A stretch of DNA of 64,000 bases from Fragum whitleyi (lineage: Eukaryota > Mollusca > Bivalvia > Cardiida > Cardiidae), in NCBI GenBank assembly GCA_948146395.1, contig OX411552.1:48681058-48745057 (forward strand). The letters are read 5' to 3'. Position numbers and translations under genes: made by a program. Below, piece by piece: positions 1-14,535 of the stretch (its first letter is position 1; each line of letters begins with the position of its first letter). Under the pieces are notes generated by a model, which ran no database searches, was not told the DNA's origin, and saw nothing but the letters and a program-made list of their open reading frames with translations.

Positions 1-2135
1 AGCCTAGAAATCGGGCGAAAGAAAAAATACATTTGTAATGAGACAATTACTGACTGGAGACCACTTCTTGCCACATACCATTTCTTGCAAATTAAACTGT
101 TTCAGAAATGTTATGCACTGATAATCACTCCCCAGCCACTTGGCCTAAGTTTTTTCTGTCTTTTCTGTTAAGGGTGCCTGTCAGTTTGCCATTTCCACAA
201 AACCAAATGGTGTCTATGTGGCAGCTTACAGTGTCCATTGAATTATCACACAGTTTTGTTGGTGTAATTGACATTGCCATTTATACCTAATTAAGTATAA
301 TTTTAAAAAGAAGCAATTTTTGTAGATTGCAAGTTTTTAAAGAGGCGGCACAATGTAGATGCTTTAATCTCATTATCATTACAGAGACATCACACAAAAC
401 AATACAATATTTTTCTTGTATATCTTTGAACAACCTATGGTCCCTGTGTACCGGTAGTTATCTTAAATTGCTGAATTCTCTTATTTAGTTATAGATTAAT
501 CATCTATATATCTATGTATTGGGACCACAAGAATAACTTGTGAATGCTGTGCGAACACATCAAGAGCACCTTAAATGAATTATTATAAGATAGAAGTTAT
601 TGTTCTTGATAACTATCAGGTAAATAGTGGCGGCTCTACGCCACAATAAGAAAATGTCAAATATATTGTGAGTGGTGGCACTGCTGTGCAACTAAGATAA
701 GCATGTCAACTTAAAAGACATGGCAAACATATGAAATTCACTTGTAATGAAGCCACAACCATCTGTTTATGAGTATAAGCACACTAACAACTCAGTAAGA
801 AATACAGCAATGTGTTAACACAATTTTTCATACAAGAAATATAAATATATATCTATAGTATATTAAATTGCTATTTTAGATTTATAATAGAAAAAAAAAT
901 ATTTATTGGAAGAGAATATTTTGATACAAAGGATAACATTTTATTTCTTATAAATAAATGGCTTCCAACCAAGGATAATTGACCATAAATTCTAGAGGTT
1001 GTTAACTGTTTGGTCACATTGAATCAAGACAGTAGTGAAAAGGAAGCCTGAAAGTAGTTGGCTTCACATATAAACAGTTGTTCACCAGTATGTCTGTCTT
1101 TCTTAGTTGTTCTAAATTCCTCCAGATTTGTCAAAATTGATAAAGATGTTATCATCTGCATTAAAAGCTATGATTAATGCATCTTCTTTGTTTTGTTCCT
1201 TTTTATTAGAGGGCCTGTGTAAACAATACACCAAGGTCCAGTCATCACCTTGGTGTCTTTACTCTTTGGTATTGTTGTTGTGGTTTGGGCTGCCATATGC
1301 AATGCTATTGTTTGATTATACCAGTACATGTATATATTTTTAATTGTACCTTGTACATAGTTGAAATTTGAAACACAAAAAGCAGGACAAATTTTTTATT
1401 TATCAGATTTCTAGGTAAACTGTATTAGTATAATTAAATGAAATTAACCAATGTCAATTGATCCTATTTGCATTGTTTTCTTTTATTGGGTTTAACCCTT
1501 ACCTACAAAATACTGCTATTTGTTGTTATATAGCATAGCAATTAAAATCAGGAGAATGAGACAACTTTAGATATACAATTTCTTTATTTTAGACAACATT
1601 TTTTATGTAAGTAACTGATATTAAAAATATATCTATGTTTTTGTAAGTCTACATCTTCTTTTTAATTTGGAAAAAAAAATAGAATTTGTTCATCTGTAAA
1701 TGGCTTGATACAGCACTTTAAAACAACCTCATATTTTGAGCAAATGCTTAATTGTCCATGTTTATGGCTAAAACTAAGTAGATCTAATGCACCAGGTTAC
1801 TATAAGCTTTAGCCTTAAAATTGCCGAGATCAGAAGCAATGCAGAAAGACTTTAAACTCATGGCCATTGCTCATATTAGCTTTCTATGTAAACATAAAAA
1901 AGACCAAAACAAACAATCCTTTCATCCTTTGTAAGTACAAATAGTTTGGTTTCCTTGAGCAAGCATTTTTACCCTTTTAACATTTTTCCAGACTTTAGTG
2001 CCTGTTCTAGACATTCAAAAATGGAACCAATCTAAATAAAGTATAGAATAAATGTGTTTCTTATTTTTTTAATTTTTTTTATTATTATAGATCAGTATTG
2101 AAATTTATGAAATTGATATTTTTTGAAAATACTAA
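1..2135. other. AT-rich intergenic sequence, no gene seen
   Basis: Contains only short fortuitous frames, poly-A/T runs (for example 888-900) and no recognisable domain, splice-consistent exon or RNA gene. Confidence 0.5.
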
Positions 2136-2695
2136 AATCACTTTAATAATTGGTGATTTAAAATTTATTGAAGACAGAACCTGTCTTTTTTGTCTAAAAA
2201 TGCATAGACTAAAGATACGTCTTCTAGTCTAAAGGTTACCTTTCTACCTGGAAGTACAGGAATACTGGAGTGCCACCTCTGCATCAATATTCAAAATGAG
2301 GCTCTGTGACGTCACTGTTTTAAATGTAAACATCTTTTGAACTTGAATTTTCTGCCGTCGAAGAGGTTACATTAAATCATTTTTTGACGAATAATTAAAG
2401 AAATGACTGCTAAATTTTATTTTCCTTATTTAAAAAGGATTATCTTGAATGTAAGTTGACTGTAATGTACGATTTCTAGATCTAAAACCCTTCTTTAAAG
2501 CAATTTTTGATAACCAGTCGGAATCTTGTTGTTGTTGTTGCAAAAAATTAGACTGTGTCATGAAACACCTATTCTGGGTATAAGAAAGTGAGTGACCGGA
2601 AGGAGATAAACGGACGCGGCCTGACATAGGAGCTTTTTATGGGGAAATCAAAATGGACGATTTGGGTTGAACGGTATATGAGTTCTAATTTTATT
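2136..2695 (+). repeat. 560-bp duplicated block, copy 1
   Basis: Matches 3901-4460 in the same orientation with few differences (for example 2559 versus 4324). Both contain GTGACGTCAC and an identical 65-codon antisense frame, which carries no recognisable domain. Similarity ends at TGTTATTTTAC. Confidence 0.85.
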
Positions 2696-3550
2696 GTTTG
2701 TTATTTTACGGGAAAAGTAACGCAAAGCGCCCGAAGGCCGTTTTGCGGCTTTTCCCGCTTCTAGATAACGCATGTAAAACATTAAAATAATCAAAATCAA
2801 AATGAAATACATATACCATCAAAGTTTAATTTTGTGTCATAATGGCGGCCTACATGGAGGATGATGATCTCGCGAGATTTCGCCATTTTGTTTTATTATT
2901 TATTTTAATTTATCAACAATTTTTTCTTCAATTTCATTCCTGTCGATCATTTTCAAAATTTAGATTGTTGTCGTAAAATAAGGATAAGAATCAGCCTTAC
3001 ATGTAAAAAGTTACACATTTTTGCTTAGAATCTCGTCTGGATGACGTTTTCTTTTTACCCTCCGCAAATGACGTCATTCTACACATTGGGGAAAAAAGAC
3101 GCTACTTTTTCTCTCTCAAACAACGTCATTGTTGTTGCGCTTTAACGTCGGGTTGAAAAGCGGGATAAGACTTGAAAAAGATTAAATCAATAGCAATATT
3201 CCAGGTTAAGACTTGAAAAAGATGAAATCTATAACAAAATTTGCAGTTTGATTTTTTTTAAAAAATGGCAATACAGCTATTTTAGCTAAAGCTATGCCGG
3301 CCAATACCTTGTCGGAATCGCATCCTTTAGGAGTTAGACCTGACGCAGTTTCTATAACACGTGCGCCCATATTCAAAGTTACATATTTTACAAAGAGAAC
3401 CCAATAAAATTGTATTGAGTATCTTTCACTGATATTATGTTAATTTCTTCCGATGTTGATGCTTATCTATTCTAAATGACTGTGACTGTCGAAATCCATC
3501 TAGAAATAAATGGGAAAAATCAAGTAGCCATCAATTTGATAAATAGCCTA

Positions 3551-3584
<34 letters not shown>

Positions 3585-3900
3585 GTGATCATGTGCATGT
3601 TTTGTACAGCACCTGGGGAAGTTTATTTCACATTTTAACTGTACCTATTTTTTTTTTATTGAATTTGATACATCATTCACACGTGTCAATACAGCAAAAG
3701 TTTGGGGTGCAGGAGCCTTATTGTTAAATTCGGTAGCTTAAGTTGAGTAAATTATTAAATCAAGAATGGTTCTTTCTTCAAATTACTTTTCCCGTCTATA
3801 GGTTAAACCTATTATTATATTACTTCTTTTCTCTCTATATATACCTGTAAGCTATAGGCGGTCTTCAGACTGGGCCTTCGGCCCGGTCTTTCGCCCGTAA
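2696..3900. other. Spacer between the 560-bp copies
   Basis: Non-coding, with a T28-type run at 3551-3578, a GACGTCAT octamer near 3069, and several short inverted segments. No gene seen. Confidence 0.5.
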
Positions 3901-4460
3901 AATCATCTTAATAATTGGTGATTTAAAATTTCTTGAAGACAGAACCTGTCTTTTTTGTCATAAAATGCATTGACTAAAGATACGTCTTCTAGTCTAAAGG
4001 TTACCTTTCTACCTGGAAGTACAGGAATACTGGAGTGCCACCTCTGCATCAATATTCAGAATGAGGCTCTGTGACGTCACTGTTTTAAATGTAAACATCT
4101 TTTGAACTTGAATTTTCTGCCGTCGAAGAGGTTACATTAAATCATTTTTTGACGAATAATTAAAGAAATGACTGCTAAATTTTATTTTCCTTATTTAAAA
4201 AGGATTATCTTGAATGTAAGTTGACTGTAATGTACGATTTCTAGATCTAAAACCCTTCTTTAAAGCAATTTTTGATAACCAGTCGGAATCTTGTTGTTGT
4301 TGTTGCAAAAAATTAGACTGTGTCTCGAAACACCTATTCTGGGTATAAGAAAGTGAGTGACCGGAAGGAGATAAACGGACGCGGCCTGACATAGGAGCTT
4401 TTTATGGGGAAATCAAAATGGACGATTTGGGTTGAACGGTATATGAGTTCTAATTTTATT
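3901..4460 (+). repeat. 560-bp duplicated block, copy 2
   Basis: Direct repeat of 2136-2695, offset about 1765 bp. A second short duplication (TTACTTCTTTTCTCTCTATA) joins 3822 and 4471 and marks the breakpoint region. Confidence 0.85.
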
Positions 4461-4516
4461 GTTTGTTATTTTACTTCTTTTCTCTCTATATATACCTGTA
4501 AGCTATAGGCGGTCTT

Positions 4517-4767
4517 TCGCCCGTATTAACCGAAGTACCACCAGGAGCCGAATTACCGTAAAAATGACCCAAAATTACTACACTTACGTCCGAGGTACAT
4601 TTCAGTTTACGGAAAAGTCCGAGCGATGTTTCGAACGAATGTCGGTCTGCCGGTGTCCACCCTCGTCGCCCTCCAAGCATTCGGAACATCGCTCAGATTT
4701 TTCTGTAAATGGAAAGTACCTCGGACGTAAGTTTTTTAGGTAATTCGGCTCTTGGTGGTACTTTGGT
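4517..4767. mobile_element. Foldback MITE, about 250 bp
   Basis: The outer arms AACCGAAGTACCACCAGGAG and the matching inverted GGTACTTTGGTT end form about 30-bp inverted repeats. Inside, a second pair (CCGAGGTACATTTC and GGAAAGTACCTCGG) forms a longer imperfect hairpin. Related degenerate arms occur near 15925-15980 and 28745-28860. The open frames through it on both strands are a by-product of the palindrome. Confidence 0.75.
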
Positions 4768-5093
4768 TATTGCGCTTGAAGAAAAGTATATTCATTTAAT
4801 CATTGAAATTCGTCTATGCAGATCTTTTTTTGCATATGATGTTTTGAAAGCAAAACGCAGTAAAACACTGAGTTTTGTTTTTATATCATAATATGCCATA
4901 TTTTTACCTTACGTTGATTTTGTTTTTCGCAGCGTCATCCTCAGTTATGTTTGTGACGTCATATAAACCCACGTGCGAAATGAAGCGCTTTCACGGCTGT
5001 ACCCTTATTATTCCCGAGGTCTATTGCGTAGAAACGCCGAGGGTTCCCGATTGCCCTCCAAGTTACTGTTGATATAACGAACTTTTAATGTTT

Positions 5094-5560
5094 CCATTCG
5101 GAACACCACTCGGCCAATCTCACGATCAACCTCGGATGTACATGGACGGACTATTTTTAAAAAGTACGGGAAAACATTTTAAAAACTCTATGACGTCAGT
5201 TAAAATGGCGTTAGCCCTCGAAACTTTGAGTGAAAACATTCGACGTCGCCAACGCTACTCGTTTAAGTCACTGACGTGAAACAATCGTATCCTTATTTAA
5301 ATATCTTTAGATTCTTAGATAACGGCTGAAAAATCTTTATTTTTGAGAATGATTCGTCATTCTCAAAAATTAAGATTTTTCAGCCGTTATTTACTGTAAA
5401 ATATATAAATTTTAAAGATAGCGCCAATTGTTTTCCCGCTAGTTTTTCTTACTCTGTTTTCGCCTAACAAAATGCACAATTTTGTTACATACCCATCCGC
5501 ATTATACATCCGAGGTTTAATGCAGTTTACGGTAATGGCCGAGTGATGTTCCGAATGTAT
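5094..5560. mobile_element. Foldback element with inner palindrome
   Basis: The left arm CATTCGGAACACCACTCGGC and right arm GCCGAGTGATGTTCCGAATG are inverted. Between them a nearly perfect hairpin with arms ACGGCTGAAAAATC lies at 5321-5389. Same-family copies lie at 8487-8950 and 11951-12400. Confidence 0.7.
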
Positions 5561-5655
5561 CGCCGCCCTCCCTTACTGTTGATATAACGAACCCTTAATG
5601 TTTCCCGTTGGACAATTTTAGAGCTCGTGCAGACCGATCGTTACCGTCACAATTT

Positions 5656-5816
5656 AAGGTAGTGGACCCGTAATAGTTCCACAACGTTTCGGAAGTAATG
5701 AGCTATTACTGTGTTAACCCAGGTTTCCTAATGATTTTCATTAGGAAACCTCGGTCAACATTGTGAAAGATGACTAGTTCCGAAATGTTGCGGAACTATT
5801 GCGGGTCCACTACCTT
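5656..5816. mobile_element. 161-bp palindromic MITE, copy 1
   Basis: The arms start AAGGTAGTGGACCCGTAATA and the centre is TTTCCTAATGATTTTCATTAGGAAA. The whole element is a hairpin. Flanks are TTAA-like on both sides. It has no coding capacity. Confidence 0.85.
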
Positions 5817-6109
5817 TAATCAGCCATCAGACCGAATCTACCGATATTAATTCGCACAAAGTATCCAATTACTGGAAGAATTAGATATCTGTTACTAGGC
5901 AACGATTGGACGAAAAGATGACTTCAGCGCGCGCAGATTCCAATATAATCGATCGTAGTTTCGGGGTTTCCGGAGAAGGCTACTATACACAGACTTGGAA
6001 AACACGTCTTTTAGTGTTGAAACGATGTTATGAAGTTGGAATTACGAAGAGGGGAATCCCGTTATATGAGGTTTGTAATTTTTGGAAATTTAGGAGCATT
6101 TGAACCTTA

Positions 6110-6270
6110 AAGGTAGTGGACCCGTAATATGATCGCAACGTTTCGAAAGAAATAGTCTTTAACAGTGTTAATCAAGGTTTCCTAATGATTTTCATAAGGG
6201 TACCAAGACTAACATTGTGAAAGTTCATGAGTTCCGAAATGTTGCGGAAATATTACGGTTCCACTACCCT
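6110..6270. mobile_element. 161-bp palindromic MITE, copy 2
   Basis: Same family as 5656-5816, with a more divergent stem and loop (ATTTTCATAAGGGTACC). Confidence 0.8.
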
Positions 6271-6398
6271 AAATTAAAGAGGCAAGTGTCACCCGTTTTT
6301 TACTTGATAATATTTTCTTACATATGTATCCTAATATTTTTCCTAAATTGTGACATTTAAATAGAAATTTCACTTTCATGTCCTTTTATTGTCCTACC

Positions 6399-6810
<412 letters not shown>

Positions 6811-7343
6811 TTTCTCTCTCTTTCTCTCCACCTCTCTCTCCACCTCTTTCTCTCTCTTTCTCTCTCTCTCTCTTTTTCTCTCCATCTCTCTCTTTCTTCC
6901 CCCTCTCTCTCTACCTACCTACCTACCTGCCTACCTACTTTCCTACCTACCTACCTACCTACCTACCTACCTACCTACCTACCTACCTACCTATAAGTAG
7001 ACAAGTTAACAAGTAAATATTTATCGGTTGTGCAGGTAGACTTCTTTAATTAGCTTCCCCTAAAATCCTTCTAAGAGATTCATACGAAATTAAGGTCCTT
7101 AACCGCACGACAAAGAATTTTTGAATGATGTTGAAGGTTTCAAAACAATAATAAGTAGATTGTTTGAAACCAGTTAATATTTCTTGGTTATGTTTTTAAA
7201 CTTCTAAAGTTAACTTCTTCATATCTTTTAAAGAGATTCATACGAAATATGAATCCCTTTCAAAGTTATGAAGCCAGTGATAAATTATTTCGAAAACGTG
7301 TACGCCTACATTTACAATATGCGACACTATGATCAAGATGGAA

Positions 7344-7345
7344 TG

Positions 7346-7429
<84 letters not shown>
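7344..7429 (+). repeat. (AAT)n microsatellite
   Basis: A pure AAT trinucleotide run that generates a poly-Ile frame; no gene. Confidence 0.95.
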
Positions 7430-7431
<2 letters not shown>

Positions 7432-9045
7432 TTTATTTAGCGAAGGTAGCTTCTTAAGAAATCATAGTACATAAAACAATAGTTCAATGAATTACTTATT
7501 TTCAATAAGGCCTTCGGTAAACCGTGAAATTCAAGCAAAAAAAAACAAAAAAAAAAAACCTTCCAAATAAATAGTCATTCTTACATTAAATCACACACAT
7601 AAGCAGATGCACACCGAAAATTGAAAATTCAAAGGGTCAAATGATCCCTTAGCAGAAAATTTTAAGGGGTCATAAAATAATATTAAATAATTTTTTGAAA
7701 GTCTAAAAGCTGATTCAGGAGCCTCAAATATAAATGGTTGTTAAAACCATTTTTCGCGTATCTGCAAATGTAAACGCCCTCAAAACGTATTTTTCAAATT
7801 CAAAAACGCTTGTCATGTATATTTTGCAGTATTAAATTTTGACGAAATCTCATACTGTTGCCTTCTACATTGCACACTCTCAAACATCTTGAAGCGACCG
7901 TTTACGAAATCTGAAATACAGTTTCTTACTTTCAAACTGGTTCTCTCTGGAAATAAATAGGTATTTTAGATACGTTTAAGGATTTTCTATTAAAATCGTA
8001 GTGGACTTATTTTTTCTCGCTTCTTTACTGTTCAATTTAATCCTTTGCTGTTTAATCTCTACTTTTTACGTGCTTGTGATTTTATGATTGAGAAAACATT
8101 GTGAAAAAAGAAGAAATTGCTTCTGACAAGCAATTTCTTCTTTTACCACACAATTTTCTACCCTACTGAATGGTTATTTTTAAAATTAAATCCACTTTAA
8201 ATGTTCGTCTGCAAAACCTTTGAATTTGGACAGGTCCAAAATGTGTAAAACAGGAAAGGGTTAACTTATGTAAAACAAACAACTTTAAAGCCCAAGAAAA
8301 TAAAGCGTTCTATGATCTAAAGACGTAACATAAAATGGTCCGACGCTTTGCCTGATGGTGTAAGTTTTGTCTTTTAAATTCTTGTTATCACAATTTTCGA
8401 CACTACGAAATAAATCCTGCGAGGCCCGTCAAAAGACGGGACGTTTTATGGGATCACCCGTGATGTCCGCCGTGCGGGTAGGGACCATTCGGAACACCAC
8501 TCGGCCAATCTCACGATCAACCTCGGATGTACATAGACGGACTATTTTAAAAAGTACGGGAAAACCTTGGAATAACTCGATGACGTCAGTTAAAATGGCG
8601 TTAGCCCTCGAAACTTTGAGTGAAAACATTCGACGTCGCCAACGCTACTCGTTTAAGTCACTGACGTGAAACAATCGTATCCTTATTTAAATATCTTTAG
8701 ATTCTTAGATAACGGCTGAAAAATCTTTATTTTTGAGAATGATTCGTCATTCTCAAAAATTAAGATTTTTCAGCCGTTATTTACTGTAAAATATATAAAT
8801 TTTAAAGATAGCGCCAATTGTTTTCCCGCTAGTTTTTCTTACTCTGTTTTCGCCTAACAAAATGCACAATTTTGTTACATACCCATCCGCATTATACATC
8901 CGAGGTTTAATGCAGTTTACGGTAATGGCCGAGTGATGTTCCGAATGTATCGCCGCCCTCCCTTACTGTTGATATAACGAACCCTTAATGTTTCCCGTTG
9001 GACAATTTTAGAGCTCGTGCAGACCGATCGTTACCGTCACAATTT

Positions 9046-9206
9046 AAGGTAGTGGACCCGTAATAGTTCCACAACGTTTCGGAAGTAATGAGCTATTACT
9101 GTGTTAACCCAGGTTTCCTAATGATTTTCATTAGGAAACCTCGGTCAACATTGTGAAAGATGACTAGTTCCGAAATGTTGCGGAACTATTGCGGGTCCAC
9201 TACCTT
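9046..9206. mobile_element. 161-bp palindromic MITE, copy 3
   Basis: Copy of 5656-5816 carried by the 3.4 kb duplication. Confidence 0.85.
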
Positions 9207-9499
9207 TAATCAGCCATCAGACCGAATCTACCGATATTAATTCGCACAAAGTATCCAATTACTGGAAGAATTAGATATCTGTTACTAGGCAACGATTGGA
9301 CGAAAAGATGACTTCAGCGCGCGCAGATTCCAATATAATCGATCGTAGTTTCGGGGTTTCCGGAGAAGGCTACTATACACAGACTTGGAAAACACGTCTT
9401 TTAGTGTTGAAACGATGTTATGAAGTTGGAATTACGAAGAGGGGAATCCCGTTATATGAGGTTTGTAATTTTTGGAAATTTAGGAGCATTTGAACCTTA

Positions 9500-9660
9500 A
9501 AGGTAGTGGACCCGTAATATGATCGCAACGTTTCGAAAGAAATAGTCTTTAACAGTGTTAATCAAGGTTTCCTAATGATTTTCATAAGGGTACCAAGACT
9601 AACATTGTGAAAGTTCATGAGTTCCGAAATGTTGCGGAAATATTACGGTTCCACTACCCT
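9500..9660. mobile_element. 161-bp palindromic MITE, copy 4
   Basis: Copy of 6110-6270 carried by the 3.4 kb duplication. Confidence 0.8.
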
Positions 9661-9788
9661 AAATTAAAGAGGCAAGTGTCACCCGTTTTTTACTTGATAA
9701 TATTTTCTTACATATGTATCCTAATATTTTTCCTAAATTGTGACATTTAAATAGAAATTTCACTTTCATGTCCTTTTATTGTCCTACC

Positions 9789-10260
<472 letters not shown>

Positions 10261-10795
10261 TTTCTCTCTCTTTCTCTCCACCTCTCTCTCCACCTCTTTC
10301 TCTCTCTTTCTCTCTCTCTCTCTTTTTCTCTCCATCTCTCTCTTTCTTCCCCCTCTCTCTCTACCTACCTACCTACCTGCCTACCTACTTTCCTACCTAC
10401 CTACCTACCTACCTACCTACCTACCTACCTACCTACCTACCTATAAGTAGACAAGTTAACAAGTAAATATTTATCGGTTGTGCAGGTAGACTTCTTTAAT
10501 TAGCTTCCCCTAAAATCCTTCTAAGAGATTCATACGAAATTAAGGTCCTTAACCGCACGACAAAGAATTTTTGAATGATGTTGAAGGTTTCAAAACAATA
10601 ATAAGTAGATTGTTTGAAACCAGTTAATATTTCTTGGTTATGTTTTTAAACTTCTAAAGTTAACTTCTTCATATCTTTTAAAGAGATTCATACGAAATAT
10701 GAATCCCTTTCAAAGTTATGAAGCCAGTGATAAATTATTTCGAAAACGTGTACGCCTACATTTACAATATGCGACACTATGATCAAGATGGAATG

Positions 10796-10896
<101 letters not shown>

Positions 10897-11950
10897 TTTA
10901 TTTAGCGAAGGTAGCTTCTTAAGAAATCATAGTACATAAAACAATAGTTCAATGAATTACTTATTTTCAATAAGGCCTTCGGTAAACCGTGAAATTCAAG
11001 CAAAAAAAAACAAAAAAAAAAAACCTTCCAAATAAATAGTCATTCTTACATTAAATCACACACATAAGCAGATGCACACCGAAAATTGAAAATTCAAAGG
11101 GTCAAATGATCCCTTAGCAGAAAATTTTAAGGGGTCATAAAATAATATTAAATAATTTTTTGAAAGTCTAAAAGCTGATTCAGGAGCCTCAAATATAAAT
11201 GGTTGTTAAAACCATTTTTCGCGTATCTGCAAATGTAAACGCCCTCAAAACGTATTTTTCAAATTCAAAAACGCTTGTCATGTATATTTTGCAGTATTAA
11301 ATTTTGACGAAATCTCATACTGTTGCCTTCTACATTGCACACTCTCAAACATCTTGAAGCGACCGTTTACGAAATCTGAAATACAGTTTCTTACTTTCAA
11401 ACTGGTTCTCTCTGGAAATAAATAGGTATTTTAGATACGTTTAAGGATTTTCTATTAAAATCGTAGTGGACTTATTTTTTCTCGCTTCTTTACTGTTCAA
11501 TTTAATCCTTTGCTGTTTAATCTCTACTTTTTACGTGCTTGTGATTTTATGATTGAGAAAACATTGTGAAAAAAGAAGAAATTGCTTCTGACAAGCAATT
11601 TCTTCTTTTACCACACAATTTTCTACCCTACTGAATGGTTATTTTTAAAATTAAATCCACTTTAAATGTTCGTCTGCAAAACCTTTGAATTTGGACAGGT
11701 CCAAAATGTGTAAAACAGGAAAGGGTTAACTTATGTAAAACAAACAACTTTAAAGCCCAAGAAAATAAAGCGTTCTATGATCTAAAGACGTAACATAAAA
11801 TGGTCCGACGCTTTGCCTGATGGTGTAAGTTTTGTCTTTTAAATTCTTGTTATCACAATTTTCGACACTACGAAATAAATCCTGCGAGGCCCGTCAAAAG
11901 ACGGGACGTTTTATGGGATCACCCGTGATGTCCGCCGTGCGGGTAGGGAC

Positions 11951-12400
11951 CATTCGGAACACCACTCGGCCAATCTCACGATCAACCTCGGATGTACATA
12001 GACGGACTATTTTAAAATATTACGGGAAAACCTTGGAATAACTCGATGACGTCAGTTAAAATGGCGTTAGCCCTCGAAACTTTGAGTGAAAACGTTCGAC
12101 GTCGCCAACGCTACTCGTTTGAAGTCACTGACGTGAAACCATCGTATCCTTATATAAATAACTTTAGATTCTTAAATAACGGCTAAAAATCTTTATTTTT
12201 GAGAATGATTGGCATTCTCAAAAATTAAGATTTATCAGCCGTTTTTTACTGTAAAAATATCAATCTAAAGATAGCGCCGGTTCACTAGTTTTTCTTACAC
12301 TATTTCCGCCTAACAAAATGCACGATGGATACCCATCCGCCTTACATACATCCGAGGTAAATTGTAGTTTACGGAAATAGCCGAGTGATGTTCCGAATGG
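11951..12400. mobile_element. Diverged third copy of the foldback element
   Basis: Carries the same arms and inner ACGGCTAAAAATC hairpin as 5094-5560, but with scattered substitutions and small indels. Its left part matches the 8487 copy better, consistent with a recombination junction. Confidence 0.7.
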
Positions 12401-12423
12401 GGTAGGGGCGTGAACTTTTATGT

Positions 12424-12922
12424 CTGGAGCATAAAGACCCGTTTACGTATCCGCGATTTTCTCTACGATTCAACACGATTCACCCACATTTCTCATGGTC
12501 AGAAAAATCGGGATGAGTTGGGATGAATCGTGGCGAAAAGTAGGATTATACAGTGTAACTACGGTTCCAGTAAGAATGTTCACGATATAAGTACGGTGTC
12601 GATCTCTCATGAATAGCCGCGAATAAAGCTACGGTGTCAGTATGAATAAGCACGATTCCGCTACGGTTGTGCTATGAATTAGGCCACACCCAATAACCAC
12701 CACGATTCGCCACGAATGTTTTAAACAGTTTTTAAGACTTCCGTAGCGCTACCGTGGAGTAATCCGAAGCATCACTGTTCACCAAGGGTCACCAAGAGTC
12801 ACCAAGATTCACCACGGTTGTACTACGTATCACCACGGTACACGACGATTTTACTAGTCGTGGCGAAGCGTAGCGGCACCGTAGCCAATCATGAATGTGT
12901 AAACAGGCCTTTACTCTCCCGT
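12424..12922. mobile_element. CpG-rich element with degenerate CACGATTC motifs
   Basis: The ends TAAAGACCCGTTTACG and GTAAACAGGCCTTTA are imperfect inverted repeats. The interior is rich in short variants of CACGATTC, CTACGGT and CACCACGG and has many CpGs, unlike its AT-rich surroundings. No open frame of note. Confidence 0.5.
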
Positions 12923-14082
12923 CAAGTATGTCCGTGTACAATGGCGTTAATCACCAGTATTTTACGTATTGTATCAACAGCGCATTCGCTCAAACTTCAA
13001 CCTGAGATAAAACCAGTATTTCTGATGTCATGTTAAAACGAAAAAAAAAAAAAAAAAAAAGGACTTAGACGAACAAAATGTATGAACATAGAAGATAAGA
13101 TTAATCCGTTGTTACGTTTGAATATGTTCATTTATTCGGATTTCGGTTAGAGTAGTGTTTTATGAATTTCAAAAATCTGGAAATATTTTAATGGTCACAT
13201 CATCAAAAGAAGAAAAAAGAAGGATCAGCTTTTAACTTTAGCATTTTGAACCCGCAAAAATCCTGCTTCGTAGGAGATTTTGACGAAGATCAGACTGCAT
13301 ATATGTGTGTCCTGATCAAGCCGTTACCAGCTTATTTTCCTTTTTTAAGCCACAAAAGTCTAGAAGTTGTATTTTCATAATAAAATACTGGCCTACAATT
13401 AGTGCATCCGGTGCTAACAGTACTAAATGCATTTTTCAAGAATATTATTCAGAATGGCAGGGGTTAAAATGCCTAAATTAAATCAGGCATTGTGGCATTT
13501 ATCTTTTCTCTTTGTTAATGTGCTAAGTACCCAAGGGTAATACATGATTAAATTTTTTATCTTTATCTATCTTATTTCGGCATTTAAATTAGACACATGC
13601 CACTTGACTTACAGTGGCATTTAAAAAACATTTAGTAAATTTAGAAATTCAAACCAATTATGCATGAATAGCAAAATGCCTCTTTGCTAATTTAGGCAAA
13701 TTTAATGATATTAAAGTTCGGAAATAGTAATATTTGGTAGTAATACGATAATCTGCGAATATCAAAAGTTCAGAGTAATTAAAATATCACCAAAGAAAGT
13801 GCAGATTTTATTCAACAACAAATGCCCTATGTACTCTGGGCACAAACACGAGCTCAGCAAATATTTACAAATACACAAGTCAACGTGATCATGATAAAAA
13901 AGATGAACTGCGTACAAACACAAAACACATGAAAAGATGTTAAAAAAGAGATAAAAATAGAGAATTAATTAATTGTACGAAATCGTAACTTTGAAGAAGT
14001 CAATGTCATTATTAAAACAAAATTAGGCTGTCGTATATAGTCCGTAGTCCGTAGATTGCGTAAAGTGAAAAGGGTCTCACCA
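12923..14082. other. Non-coding stretch with poly-A and GGCATTTA motifs
   Basis: A20-type run at 13041-13060. Repeated GGCATTTA/TAAATGCC-like motifs in both orientations occur between 13440 and 13710. No gene seen. Confidence 0.45.
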
Positions 14083-14089
14083 GAAGGTA

Positions 14090-14535
14090 CAGTTAAAAAC
14101 ATCGTGAAATTGATAGTCATTCCGATCAAAATCATTCTAAATAATTCACTCCACACTCCATTCATTCATTCCAAACACTGAACTCAAATCCACCATTAAC
14201 GCTTCGAAATCATTAGAAATCATTTAAATATCGTTCAATACCGGCTTTCAACAATAAATTCAAATCAATCTATTCATTCTACGATTTTATTAGCTGGTGT
14301 GGACTTTCAAGTGTGTGATTGGTCCACGAAGACGTACAAACATCAAAGTACGTATATTTCATTAAAGGGAGGTAATTAATGTGACTAATTTTGTTCATCT
14401 TGAACAAAATTAGCAATACTGGATTACCTTCCTTTAATTTCACTCAAAACTCGCTCCACACACCCATCCAGTTTCATTCCGAAATAATCCCAGAATCATT
14501 CACCATGTCAATTTCACGAAGTTCTTAACTGTACT
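14090..14535. mobile_element. Foldback MITE, about 445 bp
   Basis: Terminal arms AGTTAAAAACATCGTGAAATTGA and its inverted counterpart TCAATTTCACGAAGTTCTTAACT. The central palindrome is GACTAATTTTGTTC/GAACAAAATTAG. A related copy lies at 59688-60105 and a lone arm at 37857-37903. Confidence 0.75.

Noticed and set aside
2430..2627. Identical 65-residue antisense frames at 2430-2627 and 4195-4392
   Set aside because: Conserved only because the block was duplicated recently. A Gln run comes from a (TTG)n tract and no domain is visible.
4893..5072. 59-residue frame with a signal-peptide-like start and five cysteines
   Set aside because: It lies between foldback elements. Its 3' end (GTTACTGTTGATATAACGAA) recurs at 5571 and 8961 as repeat sequence, and there is no splice or homology support.
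5906..6103. 65-residue frame present in both 3.4 kb units
   Set aside because: No recognisable motif, lies between two MITEs, and identity reflects the duplication.
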